Origin: JBBRXJ01 sp038248505
Lineage (GTDB): Bacteria > Bacteroidota > Bacteroidia > Bacteroidales > JBBRXJ01
NCBI GenBank assembly: GCA_038248505.1
Contig: JBBRXJ010000021.1
Coordinates: 1-40,929 of the forward strand
Length of the DNA: 40,929 nucleotides
Direction: 5' to 3'
The first letter of the stretch is position 1, and each line of letters opens with the position of its first letter. The notes under the pieces were generated by a model. The model did not search any database. It had not been told where the DNA came from and saw nothing but the letters and a program-made list of their open reading frames with translations. Made by a program: the position numbers and the translations under genes. Shown one piece after another: positions 26,259 to 36,113 of this stretch.

Positions 26259-28466
26259 ATGAGACACATCTACACTTTATTATTTGCAACTATGTTGAGT
26301 TTGCTAACGGCTTATTCTCAACCTACTGATAATCCCTACAAAACCCGTTACGGTACTGATGGTAAACATTGGACAGATTCATTAAGATGGAACTCCGTAT
26401 ATAATGTTGTTAGTTATGGTGCAGTTGCTAATGATACCAGTGATGATTTAACGGCAGTAAATTTAGCCATCGCTGCCGCCTATTCAGCTGGTGGAGGTGT
26501 GGTTTATTTCCCGGCTGGCACCTATGTTATTAATGATGATCTACATCTTAAAAGTGGAGTGATTATTCGAGGCTTTAATCCTTTGGTATCGGATGCTAAA
26601 GATGCTTCGTATGTCCCTTCTTCTAAATTAGTTTTCCCTCAATATATTCCGAGCTATACTGGTACTGGTACTCCTAAGAGTGCTGCTTTTAAAGCTATTA
26701 CGCGGAGCGATGCCGATAGTGCAATAAATAATATTGCTATTGTTAATTTAGATATTAATCGTGCCATTATAGACTTTCATCCAAATTTTAAAATTGTTGG
26801 TATTTTGTATGATCCAGGTGCTAACCCTAATTTTCAGCCTACTACAACAAACAGAAATTGTATGGTATTTGGTATTCGTAGTAATAATGCGGCTATTCCT
26901 GATCCTGCTGTCCCTACAGCAACTCAGGGCCAATGGCAACGATTTCCGTGGAGATTTGCTGCAAATATTGATTTGTATTTTTTTGCTAATGTAATTGTTG
27001 CTAATAATAGACTAAATGATAATATTACGGATAACTTCTATCAGCCAGGTTATATTTGCAAAGAAGGGGCTGTATGGACTGCAATGCCCTCTCCTATAGA
27101 CACATTAGCCAAATTTAGATATACAGATCATTATGGAATCTCTGTAAATCGTGCTAAAATTATTAAAGATGCCGCTGGAAAACCAGGAATTAAATCAATA
27201 TGGTGGTATGCATTTCCATGGCAAGAACCATATCTGTATGCACAAGGGAACGAAATTATAGATAACTGGGTTAAGACTACCATGCGTATAAAAATCACAG
27301 CAGCAGGATTGGGTTTAAAAATATTAAATAACGTAACACGTGACAATTACGGTAAAATTGACTATTTAACCCCTAATGGCCAAAATCACAATACCAATTA
27401 CAGTGCAACATTTGAAAATAGAGGTATTGACTTTAGTGGTTGGAATACGCTTGTTGAGGGGAATGATGTTCAAGCATTTATCCATGGTTTTTACGGCCAA
27501 CCTTATGCTAGTATTTGTGGTGAGGGCATCATGAATCAAGGCAATAGTGGTGGCACCATTATTAATGGAGCTATCATTCGTAATAATCTTATCAATAGTA
27601 TTTCATCTCAAGAAACAAATCCTTGTATTTCTTTATATAAAGTAAGAGAAATATCGAACGCCTTGGTTTATGGAAATACCGCTGTAGGCCCCAATAAATA
27701 CATATATTTGAGTGCAAATAATTCAGCAACATGGCATATCTCAAATATCACAGTTAAAAATAATCTTGATTTTAACAAAATTAACATTGAGTGTAAAGCT
27801 GGTCGTTTTGGTTTACTCGACAGCAACGATGGTATAGGTGGTGATCTTACTTATCCCTGTTTTGTTACTTTAGGCGATAATCCTGGTCATACTGATAACG
27901 GATGCTATAATGCTTCAAGTATTATGGCAGGTAAAGTTCTTTATCCTACAAAAGATACACTTGTTAATTCCGGTGATGTAGTTGATTTTTCATTCCGCAT
28001 CTCTGGTGGAGCTGCCGACTCTATTAAAGTGTATGATGTAAATAAAAAATGGCTAGGTTTAGCTACCTTAATTGATAGCACTGCAAGCATAAGTTTATCA
28101 TTTTCTGAAGTAGGAAAGCATTATATAACCGCCGAGATTAAAGAAGCAGGAGTTAGTCAATCATGGATTCCTATAACCGTAGTTAGTGTATGTAATAGTT
28201 GTGTAACTGCAACTAAAAAACTATCGGCAATAAATCCAATGAAAGTATTTCCAATTCCTGCAAGCAATGAAATTAATGTTGTACTTCCATCAAATACAAA
28301 TGTTTCAAACGCTACAATTATTAATCTAGTTGGTGCATCCGTCTTTAATACTAAAATTTCTGGTACAACTACTACGTTTGATATTAGCAGTTTGTCATCG
28401 GGCATATACTTTTTTGTGGCAAGCATCAATGGTAAAACAGAAAGAGTTAAATTTGTTAAAAAGTAA
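26259..28466 (+). CDS. Secreted pectate-lyase/GH28-like beta-helix protein with T9SS type A tail
   Basis: 735 residues. Signal peptide at 1-20. YNVVSYGAVANDTSDD, then AGGGVVYFPAGTYVI and SGVIIRG, is the N-terminal signature of the pectate-lyase-superfamily right-handed beta-helix (also in GH28 and GH55 enzymes). Repeated Asn/Ile-rich rungs run to about 560, and an Ig-like region spans about 570-650. The last 75 residues (MKVFPIPASNEINV, DISSLSSGIYFF, ERVKFVKK) are a type A sorting signal. It probably acts on a polysaccharide at the cell surface; catalytic residues and substrate are not assigned. Confidence 0.82.
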   Translation: MRHIYTLLFATMLSLLTAYSQPTDNPYKTRYGTDGKHWTDSLRWNSVYNVVSYGAVANDTSDDLTAVNLAIAAAYSAGGGVVYFPAGTYVINDDLHLKSGVIIRGFNPLVSDAKDASYVPSSKLVFPQYIPSYTGTGTPKSAAFKAITRSDADSAINNIAIVNLDINRAIIDFHPNFKIVGILYDPGANPNFQPTTTNRNCMVFGIRSNNAAIPDPAVPTATQGQWQRFPWRFAANIDLYFFANVIVANNRLNDNITDNFYQPGYICKEGAVWTAMPSPIDTLAKFRYTDHYGISVNRAKIIKDAAGKPGIKSIWWYAFPWQEPYLYAQGNEIIDNWVKTTMRIKITAAGLGLKILNNVTRDNYGKIDYLTPNGQNHNTNYSATFENRGIDFSGWNTLVEGNDVQAFIHGFYGQPYASICGEGIMNQGNSGGTIINGAIIRNNLINSISSQETNPCISLYKVREISNALVYGNTAVGPNKYIYLSANNSATWHISNITVKNNLDFNKINIECKAGRFGLLDSNDGIGGDLTYPCFVTLGDNPGHTDNGCYNASSIMAGKVLYPTKDTLVNSGDVVDFSFRISGGAADSIKVYDVNKKWLGLATLIDSTASISLSFSEVGKHYITAEIKEAGVSQSWIPITVVSVCNSCVTATKKLSAINPMKVFPIPASNEINVVLPSNTNVSNATIINLVGASVFNTKISGTTTTFDISSLSSGIYFFVASINGKTERVKFVKK

Positions 28467-28475
28467 TTATTTATT

Positions 28476-28510
28476 TTTGTGATACTGGTAAAACATATCA
28501 GTATCACAAA
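28476..28510 (+). terminator. Terminator hairpin after the beta-helix gene
   Basis: TTTGTGATACTG (28476-28487) pairs perfectly with CAGTATCACAAA (28499-28510) around an 11-nt loop, followed by TTTTCG. It is 9 bp after the stop codon. Confidence 0.6.
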
Positions 28511-28538
28511 TTTTCGTTAAACAGATAAGCGAAATGTT

Positions 28539-30506
28539 ATGAAAAAGCTATCTACTATATTTATTACATTTATATTCTTAACAGTTACTGTACATGCACA
28601 TACATGGCCATACATCGATACCGTTTATGCAAAAACATCAACGGGGCAAGAGTTAACACCATTTAAACTGTGGTTGCCAAAAGATTCAACAATCAAAGCT
28701 ATTTTAATAATATCTGAAAGGAGTCAACAATGCATTGATTTAGCCAACAATGCTTTTCTAAGATCGGTTGCTAGTGTAAATAATTTTGGTATTGTTCTAT
28801 GCTCTGGCGGAAATACTTGGAATGTTGATTTTAATCCATCACTCAATCACCCCGATAGTATGCTGCGTGCCCTTTCTTTGTTAGCCATCAAAAGTGGGCA
28901 TCCAGAAGTTGCTAACTGTTTTTTAATTGCTTTTGGACACTCATTGGGAGTTTATTTTGCACGCGGAATGGGTTATTGGAGTTATTCAAGAGTGGCTGGT
29001 GTTATAAGTTTCAAAATAGGTGGTACAACAATTCCATCATGGGCATCGGCACAACAAATAAGTGATTTTAAAAAATTACCACATTTTTGTATTAGCGGTG
29101 AATTGGAAGGTCTCGAAATAAACTCAGGAGCTAATAATTATTTCGCCTCAATGTGCAGAAGTGACGTGATTAGCCGAAGAAACAGCAACGATCTTGTTGC
29201 ACAATATATAGAGCTGAATGGTTCTCACACCACACTCCCTGAAAGAGAAATACAAATTATTGCAAAACAAATAGAAAAAATTATAGAATATAGAATTCCT
29301 AAAGGCGTTAATGCTATTAGCGGACCTGTTTCCCTAAACGAGATTGCTGAGTCATCTGGTTACCTTGGAAAATCTGATATTTACAACGATTTTCATGTTT
29401 CCCATTTTAAATTAATTTCTTATAATGTTGATAGTGCAAAAAAAATATTTTTGGTTTTTTGATCAAGAAATGGCTGAAGCTTGGCGTGATCTGCAAGTTT
29501 CACCTATCTTTATCAATCCAGTTGAAACTGCACCTTATACCAATGGCCAAACTATTAATATCAATTACAACTCTACAGGTATTACCTATGCTCCCGACAA
29601 TGTTTTTATTGTACAAATATCAAATGTTCAGGCTGCATTCAATTACTATACGTATCCGTTACGATGCATTGGCTATAGCCAAAGTTCATCTACAAGTGGT
29701 ACAATAACAGCTAAAATTCCTGAAAACATACATGCACATTCATTAACTAGCAATGAGTTAATGCCAAAATCTGATCCAGCACAGTATCATTATTACATTA
29801 GAGTAATCTCTCAAATCCCTATACCGAGAGTCAAAACTTTGGGCGATTTACAATTAATCCATCCAATAGTTTTAATTTGTATGTAGCACCATTAAAAAAG
29901 TTAGCATACGGTGTATATGGATATCCTTCGATTAAAGATACGGTCATATCTGTTCGGTTTGGTCGCACAAGCAATTTAACATTAAATGTTGCCAATACCA
30001 TAAAGGTTCAGTTGTCAGATAAAAATGGAAGCTTTGCTTCACCTTTAGAACTAGGTTCTGTAGCAACACAGCTTACTGCAAGCGGGAAATTGGTTTCAGG
30101 TGTTACCTATTATCCGGGGTCGCTTGATGTCACTTTGCTAGCCTCAACTTTAGCAATAGGATATGGATATCGCATACGCGTTGTATCAACCGATCCGGTA
30201 AACATTGGAATAACGGGAGGCGAGAATATTGCCATACTTTCAGAAGGCACCGTAGGCGAAGAAAAGATCATTGAAAAATTTGAACCTGAGAGTTTTGTAT
30301 ATCCGAATCCGACAGATGGCTTGCTATATCTTAAATCAGAAAATAAAATAAATTATTCAGTTATTGATATTGCTGGTTCCGAAGTTGCAACCGGAAGTGC
30401 CGAATCAGGTTCAGCTATTAATCTGCAAAGTTTACCTACAGGTATTTATTTTGTTGTAAGCGAAGAGAACGGCAAGGTTAAAGCCAGCAAGATAATTAGA
30501 AAGTAA
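28539..30506 (+). pseudogene. Secreted alpha/beta hydrolase with T9SS type A tail, broken by two frameshifts
   Basis: Three overlapping frames together encode one 655-codon protein. Frame 1 has a signal peptide (1-20) and an alpha/beta-hydrolase nucleophile elbow GHSLGVYFARG, and ends after DSAKK at 29462. An extra A in the A8 run 29438-29445 shifts reading to the frame continuing YFWFFDQEMAEAWRDL. A missing base near 29817-29820 shifts it back to the frame reading YTESQNFGRFTINPSN, LYVAPLKKLAYG and on to a type A sorting signal (FVYPNPTDGLLYL, SLPTGIYFVVSEENGK). The net shift is zero. The hydrolase could be an esterase partner of the upstream beta-helix protein. True decay versus sequencing error is open. 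Confidence 0.78.
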
Positions 30507-30527
30507 TAGTTTCGTTTCATAAATTCC

Positions 30528-30560
30528 AAAACACCATTGCTCACAAGGCAGTGGTGTTTT
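30528..30560 (+). terminator. Rho-independent terminator of the hydrolase gene
   Basis: A 13-bp stem with one G-T pair (AAAACACCATTGC at 30528-30540 with GCAGTGGTGTTTT at 30548-30560) and a 7-nt loop is followed by further T residues. It lies 22 bp after the stop codon. Confidence 0.75.
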
Positions 30561-30649
30561 TTTATTTCGACATTTTTATACCCTGTATATTTTCTTGATA
30601 GACTGGTATAGCCTAATAATCATACAAGGCTTTTGAATGATGAAGAACA

Positions 30650-30679
30650 AAAAAAGCGGCTCATTTGAGCCGCTTTTTT
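30650..30679. terminator. Bidirectional terminator between the hydrolase gene and pckA
   Basis: AAAAAAGCGGCTCA and TGAGCCGCTTTTTT form a perfect GC-cored stem flanked by A and T tracts, so it can stop transcription from both sides. It is 22 bp beyond the pckA stop on the minus strand. Confidence 0.85.
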
Positions 30680-30701
30680 ATTTCGATAAATAATTTTAGT
30701 A

Positions 30702-32303
30702 TTAAATCTGAGGACCAGCAGGAATGAGTGCTTTGCCTGCTGGTGTATTGGTGTACTGCTCGAAATTATTAATATAACGAGCTGACAAATCTTTTGCTTT
30801 CTTTTCCCATTCAGCTTTGTCGCTATAGGTATCACGTGGGTCAAGGATTCCTTCTGATACATTATTCAGTTTAGTAGGCGCAACAAGATTCAAGAAAGGA
30901 ATTTTTGTTGTAGTTGCTTTATCAATTGAACCATCAATGATGGCATCAATAATAGCACGTGTATCTTTAATGGAGATACGCTTACCGGTACCATTCCAAC
31001 CGGTATTTACCAAATATGCTTTAGCACCATGTTGATCCATTTTCTTTACCAACTCCGTTGCATATTGTGTAGGATGTAATGTTAGGAAAGCCTCGCCAAA
31101 TGCAGGAGAGAATGAAGGTAGTGGTTCGGTAATTCCGCGTTCAGTACCAGCAAGTTTTGATGTGTAACCGCAAAGGAAATGATATTGTGCTGAATTGCGA
31201 TCGAGTATTGAAACTGGAGGCAATACACCAAATGCATCTGCCGACAAATAAATTACTTTGGTTGCATGACCTGCTTTTGAAGGAAGAACAATTTTATTAA
31301 TATGAAAAATAGGATACGAAACACGTGTATTTTCTGTGATAGAACCATCGGCAAAATCAACAGAACCATCCGCATTTACTGCAACATTTTCGAGTAAGGC
31401 ATCACGTTTAATGGCACGATAAATATCTGGTTCGTTCTCAGCACTCAGGTTAATTGTTTTTGCATAGCAACCACCTTCAAAATTAAAAATACCATTATCA
31501 TCCCAACCATGTTCGTCGTCACCAATTAAGAAACGTTTTGGATCGGCTGACAATGTTGTTTTTCCTGTTCCTGATAAACCGAAGAATAATGCTACATCTT
31601 TGTCTTCGCCAACATTTGCGGAGCAGTGCATAGATGCCATTCCTCGTAATGGTAGATAATAATTCATCATACCAAAAATACCTTTTTTCATTTCACCACC
31701 GTACCAACTACCACCAATGATTTGAACTTTCTCGGTTAAATTAAAGAACACAAAAACTTCTGAATTTAAGCCTTGTTCTTTCCATTTTGTGTTGGTAACT
31801 TTGCTACCATTCATCACTACAAAATCAGGTTCGCCATACTGCTCTAATTCAAAAAGAGAAGGGCGAATAAACATGTTGGTAACAAAGTGAGCTTGCCAAG
31901 CAACTTCAACAATAAAACGCACTTTTAGTCGTGAATTTGGATTAGTACCACAAAATGTATCCACCACAAACAAACGTTTGGGAGTAGATAAATGCTCAAC
32001 AACCAAATTTTTGCAATGATTCCATACATCTTGGTTTATCGGGCGATTAATAGAACCATCCCACCAAATTGTATTTTCAGTAATGCTATCTTTTACAATA
32101 TATTTATCTTTTGGAGAGCGACCTGTGAAAACGCCTGTTTTTACTGATACTGCGCCGGTATTTGTTTCAATTCCTTTTTCAAAACCTGAAAGGGATGTAT
32201 CCATTTCATATTTATAAAGCTCTTGATAACTGGGATTGTGAACAATCTCAGCACTACTTTTTATTCCATACTTTGAAAGATCAATAATTTTCTTTGCTGC
32301 CAT
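30702..32303 (-). CDS. pckA: Phosphoenolpyruvate carboxykinase (ATP)
   Basis: 533 residues from ATG 32303 (MAAKKIIDLS); an in-frame ATG nine bases upstream is possible. TGRSPKDKY (60-68), GGSWYGGEMKKG (198-209), Walker A GLSGTGKTT (242-250) and the metal-binding GDDEHGWDD (261-269) are all intact. It interconverts oxaloacetate and PEP with ATP and CO2, the entry to gluconeogenesis. ppdK lies 1 kb upstream on the same strand with a tetR between them. Confidence 0.97.
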   Translation of the reverse strand: MAAKKIIDLSKYGIKSSAEIVHNPSYQELYKYEMDTSLSGFEKGIETNTGAVSVKTGVFTGRSPKDKYIVKDSITENTIWWDGSINRPINQDVWNHCKNLVVEHLSTPKRLFVVDTFCGTNPNSRLKVRFIVEVAWQAHFVTNMFIRPSLFELEQYGEPDFVVMNGSKVTNTKWKEQGLNSEVFVFFNLTEKVQIIGGSWYGGEMKKGIFGMMNYYLPLRGMASMHCSANVGEDKDVALFFGLSGTGKTTLSADPKRFLIGDDEHGWDDNGIFNFEGGCYAKTINLSAENEPDIYRAIKRDALLENVAVNADGSVDFADGSITENTRVSYPIFHINKIVLPSKAGHATKVIYLSADAFGVLPPVSILDRNSAQYHFLCGYTSKLAGTERGITEPLPSFSPAFGEAFLTLHPTQYATELVKKMDQHGAKAYLVNTGWNGTGKRISIKDTRAIIDAIIDGSIDKATTTKIPFLNLVAPTKLNNVSEGILDPRDTYSDKAEWEKKAKDLSARYINNFEQYTNTPAGKALIPAGPQI

Positions 32304-32348
32304 AAATAACATTTATTTAGTTTATATATATTTTGTCGCCAAACCAAG

Positions 32349-32378
32349 CAAAAATAGGAAAAAAACTATCAAAACAAA
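32349..32378 (-). promoter_or_regulatory. pckA promoter (TTTG-N18-TATTTTTG)
   Basis: On the minus strand TTTG (32375-32378) precedes TATTTTTG (32349-32356) by 18 bp, close to the Bacteroidota -33/-7 arrangement (19-21 bp). The start codon is 45 bp further on. It suggests pckA has its own promoter separate from tetR. Confidence 0.6.
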
Positions 32379-32503
32379 GTTATTATGATATGAAACAGCA
32401 TTTTTTGTAAAAAAATATTGAAATTGCTTATAATCTGATATAAAAAGTGCTAAGTTTCTTAATATTAATGACAAAAAAACGGAGAGATGCAGGTAAAATT
32501 TAA

Positions 32504-33106
32504 TTACCTTGGTTTAAGATAGCTAAACAAGAGATTTGAAATTTCTCGTTTACGGGTAGATAATAGTTTCTTAAGTTTGTTATTGTCTAATTCGTTCTTA
32601 TCTGAAATTAGAGGTGAGATGAGGAAGGGCATAATAATCATCGATATCATATTTATATAGAAATGCTGAGGATGTATATCTGGGTTTATTTGACCACTTC
32701 GGCGTGCAGCATTAATTTGTTTGTAAAATTTATCAAGCTTATACAAGGATGAAATTTTATCTGAATTGGTTAATAGATCTGGCTGTGATATCAAAATAGA
32801 GAAATAGAAACGTGCCGTATCAGGTTCATCAATGAGTATTTTTATATAGGCTTCAACATAGGTGTTTATTTTGTCAAACAAGTTCATATCAGAATTAAGA
32901 AGTTTCATTAAATCATTAGCACTGCCTGATAGTTTCTTATCAATAATTGTTTTAATAAGATTTTCTTTACTACGAAAGTAATAATTGATTAATGCAATAT
33001 TTACATTGGCTTTGCTAGCAATAACTCGAACGCTTACATTATCAATACCATGTTGGGAGAATAATTTTTCAGCTGTTTCTAGTATGATTTGTTCTGTGTC
33101 GCGCAT
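32504..33106 (-). CDS. TetR-family transcriptional regulator
   Basis: 200 residues. The N-terminal HTH reads ILETAEKLFSQHGIDNVSVR, then VIASKANVNIALINYYFRSK, the TetR DNA-binding fold. The C-terminal helical domain (about 65-200) is the ligand pocket and dimer interface and shows no recognisable specificity. A 38-bp palindrome covers its own promoter, so it is probably autorepressed. It lies between ppdK and pckA on the same strand, but no copy of its operator was seen at either of their promoters. Confidence 0.9.
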   Translation of the reverse strand: MRDTEQIILETAEKLFSQHGIDNVSVRVIASKANVNIALINYYFRSKENLIKTIIDKKLSGSANDLMKLLNSDMNLFDKINTYVEAYIKILIDEPDTARFYFSILISQPDLLTNSDKISSLYKLDKFYKQINAARRSGQINPDIHPQHFYINMISMIIMPFLISPLISDKNELDNNKLKKLLSTRKREISNLLFSYLKPR

Positions 33107-33152
33107 AAAAATAAATTTGTACGGGTGTTTAAACCTGTGTTTGTATAATTCT

Positions 33153-33190
33153 CATATGTAATTGGATACAAATGTATGCAATTACATATG
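33153..33190. promoter_or_regulatory. 38-bp palindromic operator centred on the tetR promoter
   Basis: CATATGTAATTG (33153-33164) and CAATTACATATG (33179-33190) are perfect inverse complements. Between them ATACAAATGTAT continues the symmetry, with only one G-G mismatch pair and the central AA out of register. The minus-strand -7 box TACATTTG (33169-33176) lies at the exact centre. A TetR dimer pair bound here would cover the promoter. Confidence 0.75.
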
Positions 33191-33254
33191 TATCCATATT
33201 ATTTAGGTATAATTTTGTTTGTTTTGAAGTGCAATTCTAAGTCGTAACTCAAAA

Positions 33255-33298
33255 ATAAAATATGAAAGGCCACCATGTGGCGGCCTTTCATATTTTAT
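33255..33298 (-). terminator. Strong terminator of ppdK
   Basis: A perfect 17-bp inverted repeat, ATAAAATATGAAAGGCC (33255-33271) and GGCCTTTCATATTTTAT (33282-33298), encloses a 10-nt loop. It lies 14 bp beyond the ppdK stop on the minus strand. It separates ppdK from tetR transcription. Confidence 0.8.
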
Positions 33299-33311
33299 GA
33301 ATAAGCGATGC

Positions 33312-36044
33312 TTATTTTTTTTCTGCTTTAATTGCAGCTTGTGCAGCAGCAAGACGAGCGATTGGCACTCGGAATGGTGAGCAGCTAACATAGTTTAATC
33401 CAGCTTTAAAGCAGAATTCAACAGATGCTGGTTCGCCACCTTGTTCGCCACAAATACCAACCTTTAGTCCTTGGCGGGTTGCACGACCTTTAGCAACGGC
33501 CATTTCAATTAATTGACCAACTCCATCTTGATCGATGGTTTGAAATGGGTCAGCTGCCAAGATTTTCTTATCTAAATAATCGTTCATAAAACCTCCAATA
33601 TCATCACGGCTAAAGCCGAAAGTCATCTGGGTTAAATCGTTTGTTCCGAATGAGAAGAATTCAGCTGATTTAGCCATACGATCAGCCAATAGGCAAGCGC
33701 GTGGTATTTCAATCATCGTACCATATTTACAATCAATAGAAGCTACATTAAATTTCTTAGAAACTTCAGCTTGTACTTTATCAAAAATTACTTTCGTAAC
33801 ATCTAACTCAGCAACATCGCAAGTAACAGGAACCATTAATTCAGGATGTGGGTGTTTGCCTTCTTTTGTTAATTCAGCGGAAGCCTCGAAGATAGCACGA
33901 ATTTGCATTTCGGTAATTTCAGGATAGGTAACACCTAAACGAACACCACGGTGTCCCATCATAGGGTTACTTTCGTGAAGAGCTTCACCGCGTTTAGCAA
34001 TTGCTTCAACAGTAATGCCGAGGGCTTTTGCTAATTCAGCTTGCTTTTCAGCACTTTGAGGAACAAATTCATGTAATGGTGGATCTAATAAACGAAAGGT
34101 AACAGGAAGTGTATCCATCGTTAATAAAGTAGCTTTAATGTCTTTTTTAACAAAAACAGCTAATTCATTAAGTGCACTAACTCTTTCAGCAACACCATCG
34201 CTCAAAATCATTTTACGTAACAAGAATAATGGTTCTTCTGAACCTTTACCATAAAACATATGCTCAGTACGGAATAGACCAATACCTTCAGCACCAAAAT
34301 CACGAGCGATTTTAGCATCGGCAGGGGTTTCAGCATTTGTACGAACGCCCATGGTACGGAATTTGTCAACAATAGCCATATATTCAACGAAGCGTGGATT
34401 CTCTGATGAATCCATTAAAGGCATAGCACCAACATAAACGTGACCTTTTGTACCGTTTAAGGTAACAAAATCACCTTCTTTTAATACTACGTTAGAACCT
34501 TCAACTTTAGCTTGTTTTGCTTCAGCATCCACATGAAGTTTACCAGCGCCTACAATACAGCATTTACCCCAACCTCTTGCTACAAGAGCAGCATGTGAAG
34601 TCATACCACCGCGAGCAGTTAAAATACCTACTGCAGCTGACATACCTTCAACGTCTTCAGGATTGGTTTCTTCACGAAGAAGAATAATTTGAGCTTTTGG
34701 ATCTTTTCGAACAGCAGCTACAGCAGCTTCGGCAGTGAAAACCAATTTACCAACAGCAGCACCAGGGCCAGCGGGTAAACCTTTTACTAATACCTCATGT
34801 TTTTTCTCTTCTTTAGGATCGCAAATTGGGTGAAGTAATTCATCTAATTGTGCTGCTTCAACACGCATTACAGCAGTTTTCTCGTTGATTTTGCCTTCTT
34901 TTAAGTAATCCATTGCAATATTAACAGCAGCAGTACCGGTACGTTTACCTACACGGCATTGTAACATATATAAAATGCCTTCTTGAATAGTGAATTCAAT
35001 ATCTAGCATATCTTTATAATGAATATCAAGGATTTCGCGGATATCATAAAGTTCTTTGTATGTGCCAGGCATAGCTTCTTGCATGCTCTTTAAGTGCTCA
35101 TTCTGTGAGTTCTTTGTGTCATCGTTCAATGGGCTTGGGGTACGAATACCAGCAACCACATCTTCACCTTGAGCATTTACTAACCACTCACCATAGAAAA
35201 TATTATCACCGGTAGCAGGGTTACGTGTAAAAGCAACACCCGTAGCAGATGAATCGCCCATGTTACCAAATACCATAGCCTGAACGTTTACGGCTGTTCC
35301 CCATGCATCAGGAATTCCTTCAATTCTACGATATGAAATAGCTTTTTTACCATTCCAGCTTTTGAAAACGGCTTTAATACCCCCTTCTAATTGAGCTTTA
35401 GCATCATCGGGGAATGCGGTGCCGAGAGCTGATTTAACCTTAGCTTTAAAGTCTTCGGCTAGTTTTTGAAGATCTTCAGCAGTTAATTGAGTATCGTCTT
35501 TAACCCCTTTAGACTTTTTGTAAGCATCTAACATTTCGTCAAGTAGTTTACGAATACCTTTTCCTTCAGCAGGATCAAGACCTTCCGCTTTTTCCATAAC
35601 AACGTCAGCATACATCATAATTAAACGACGGTAGCTATCCCACACGAAACGAGGATTGTTGGTTTTCTTAATTAAACCAGGTATTGTTGCGGTGCAAAGA
35701 CCAACATTCAATACGGTATCCATCATACCAGGCATTGAACTACGAGCACCTGAACGGCATGACATTAACAATGGATTTACGGGATCACCGTATTTCATGC
35801 CCATGTCTGCTTCAATTTTCTTCATGCCTTCCCACACATCTGGCATTACGCTTGCAGGTAATGTGCAATTGTTTGCATAATAATCAGTACAACAATCAGT
35901 TGTAACTGTTAAACCAGCAGGTACTGGTAATCCTAATAAGCACATCTCTGCAAGATTAGCTCCTTTACCGCCAAGCAGATTTTTCATGTCCCCTTTTCCT
36001 TCGGCCTTTTTATTACCGAATGTATAAACATATTTAACTGACAT
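33312..36044 (-). CDS. ppdK: Pyruvate, phosphate dikinase
   Basis: 910 residues, full length. The nucleotide-binding domain starts with LLGGKGANLAEM (23-34). The central phosphohistidine domain has GGMTSHAALVARGWG with His484 as the phosphorylated residue. The C-terminal PEP/pyruvate barrel ends with GICGEQGGEPASVEF. It interconverts pyruvate, ATP and phosphate with PEP, AMP and pyrophosphate. With pckA nearby it gives two routes into PEP. A GC-cored terminator follows and a -7 box lies upstream. Confidence 0.97.
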   Translation of the reverse strand: MSVKYVYTFGNKKAEGKGDMKNLLGGKGANLAEMCLLGLPVPAGLTVTTDCCTDYYANNCTLPASVMPDVWEGMKKIEADMGMKYGDPVNPLLMSCRSGARSSMPGMMDTVLNVGLCTATIPGLIKKTNNPRFVWDSYRRLIMMYADVVMEKAEGLDPAEGKGIRKLLDEMLDAYKKSKGVKDDTQLTAEDLQKLAEDFKAKVKSALGTAFPDDAKAQLEGGIKAVFKSWNGKKAISYRRIEGIPDAWGTAVNVQAMVFGNMGDSSATGVAFTRNPATGDNIFYGEWLVNAQGEDVVAGIRTPSPLNDDTKNSQNEHLKSMQEAMPGTYKELYDIREILDIHYKDMLDIEFTIQEGILYMLQCRVGKRTGTAAVNIAMDYLKEGKINEKTAVMRVEAAQLDELLHPICDPKEEKKHEVLVKGLPAGPGAAVGKLVFTAEAAVAAVRKDPKAQIILLREETNPEDVEGMSAAVGILTARGGMTSHAALVARGWGKCCIVGAGKLHVDAEAKQAKVEGSNVVLKEGDFVTLNGTKGHVYVGAMPLMDSSENPRFVEYMAIVDKFRTMGVRTNAETPADAKIARDFGAEGIGLFRTEHMFYGKGSEEPLFLLRKMILSDGVAERVSALNELAVFVKKDIKATLLTMDTLPVTFRLLDPPLHEFVPQSAEKQAELAKALGITVEAIAKRGEALHESNPMMGHRGVRLGVTYPEITEMQIRAIFEASAELTKEGKHPHPELMVPVTCDVAELDVTKVIFDKVQAEVSKKFNVASIDCKYGTMIEIPRACLLADRMAKSAEFFSFGTNDLTQMTFGFSRDDIGGFMNDYLDKKILAADPFQTIDQDGVGQLIEMAVAKGRATRQGLKVGICGEQGGEPASVEFCFKAGLNYVSCSPFRVPIARLAAAQAAIKAEKK

Positions 36045-36105
36045 AATGAATAGTATAAAATTGATTAATAACTAGTTATATGAAATTATTTCAAAATTGA
36101 GGTCT

Positions 36106-36113
36106 CAAAGGTA
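36106..36113 (-). promoter_or_regulatory. -7 box TACCTTTG (minus strand) of ppdK
   Basis: CAAAGGTA on the plus strand reads TACCTTTG on the minus strand, matching TAnnTTTG, 61 bp before the ppdK start codon. No -33 element is obvious. Confidence 0.5.
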
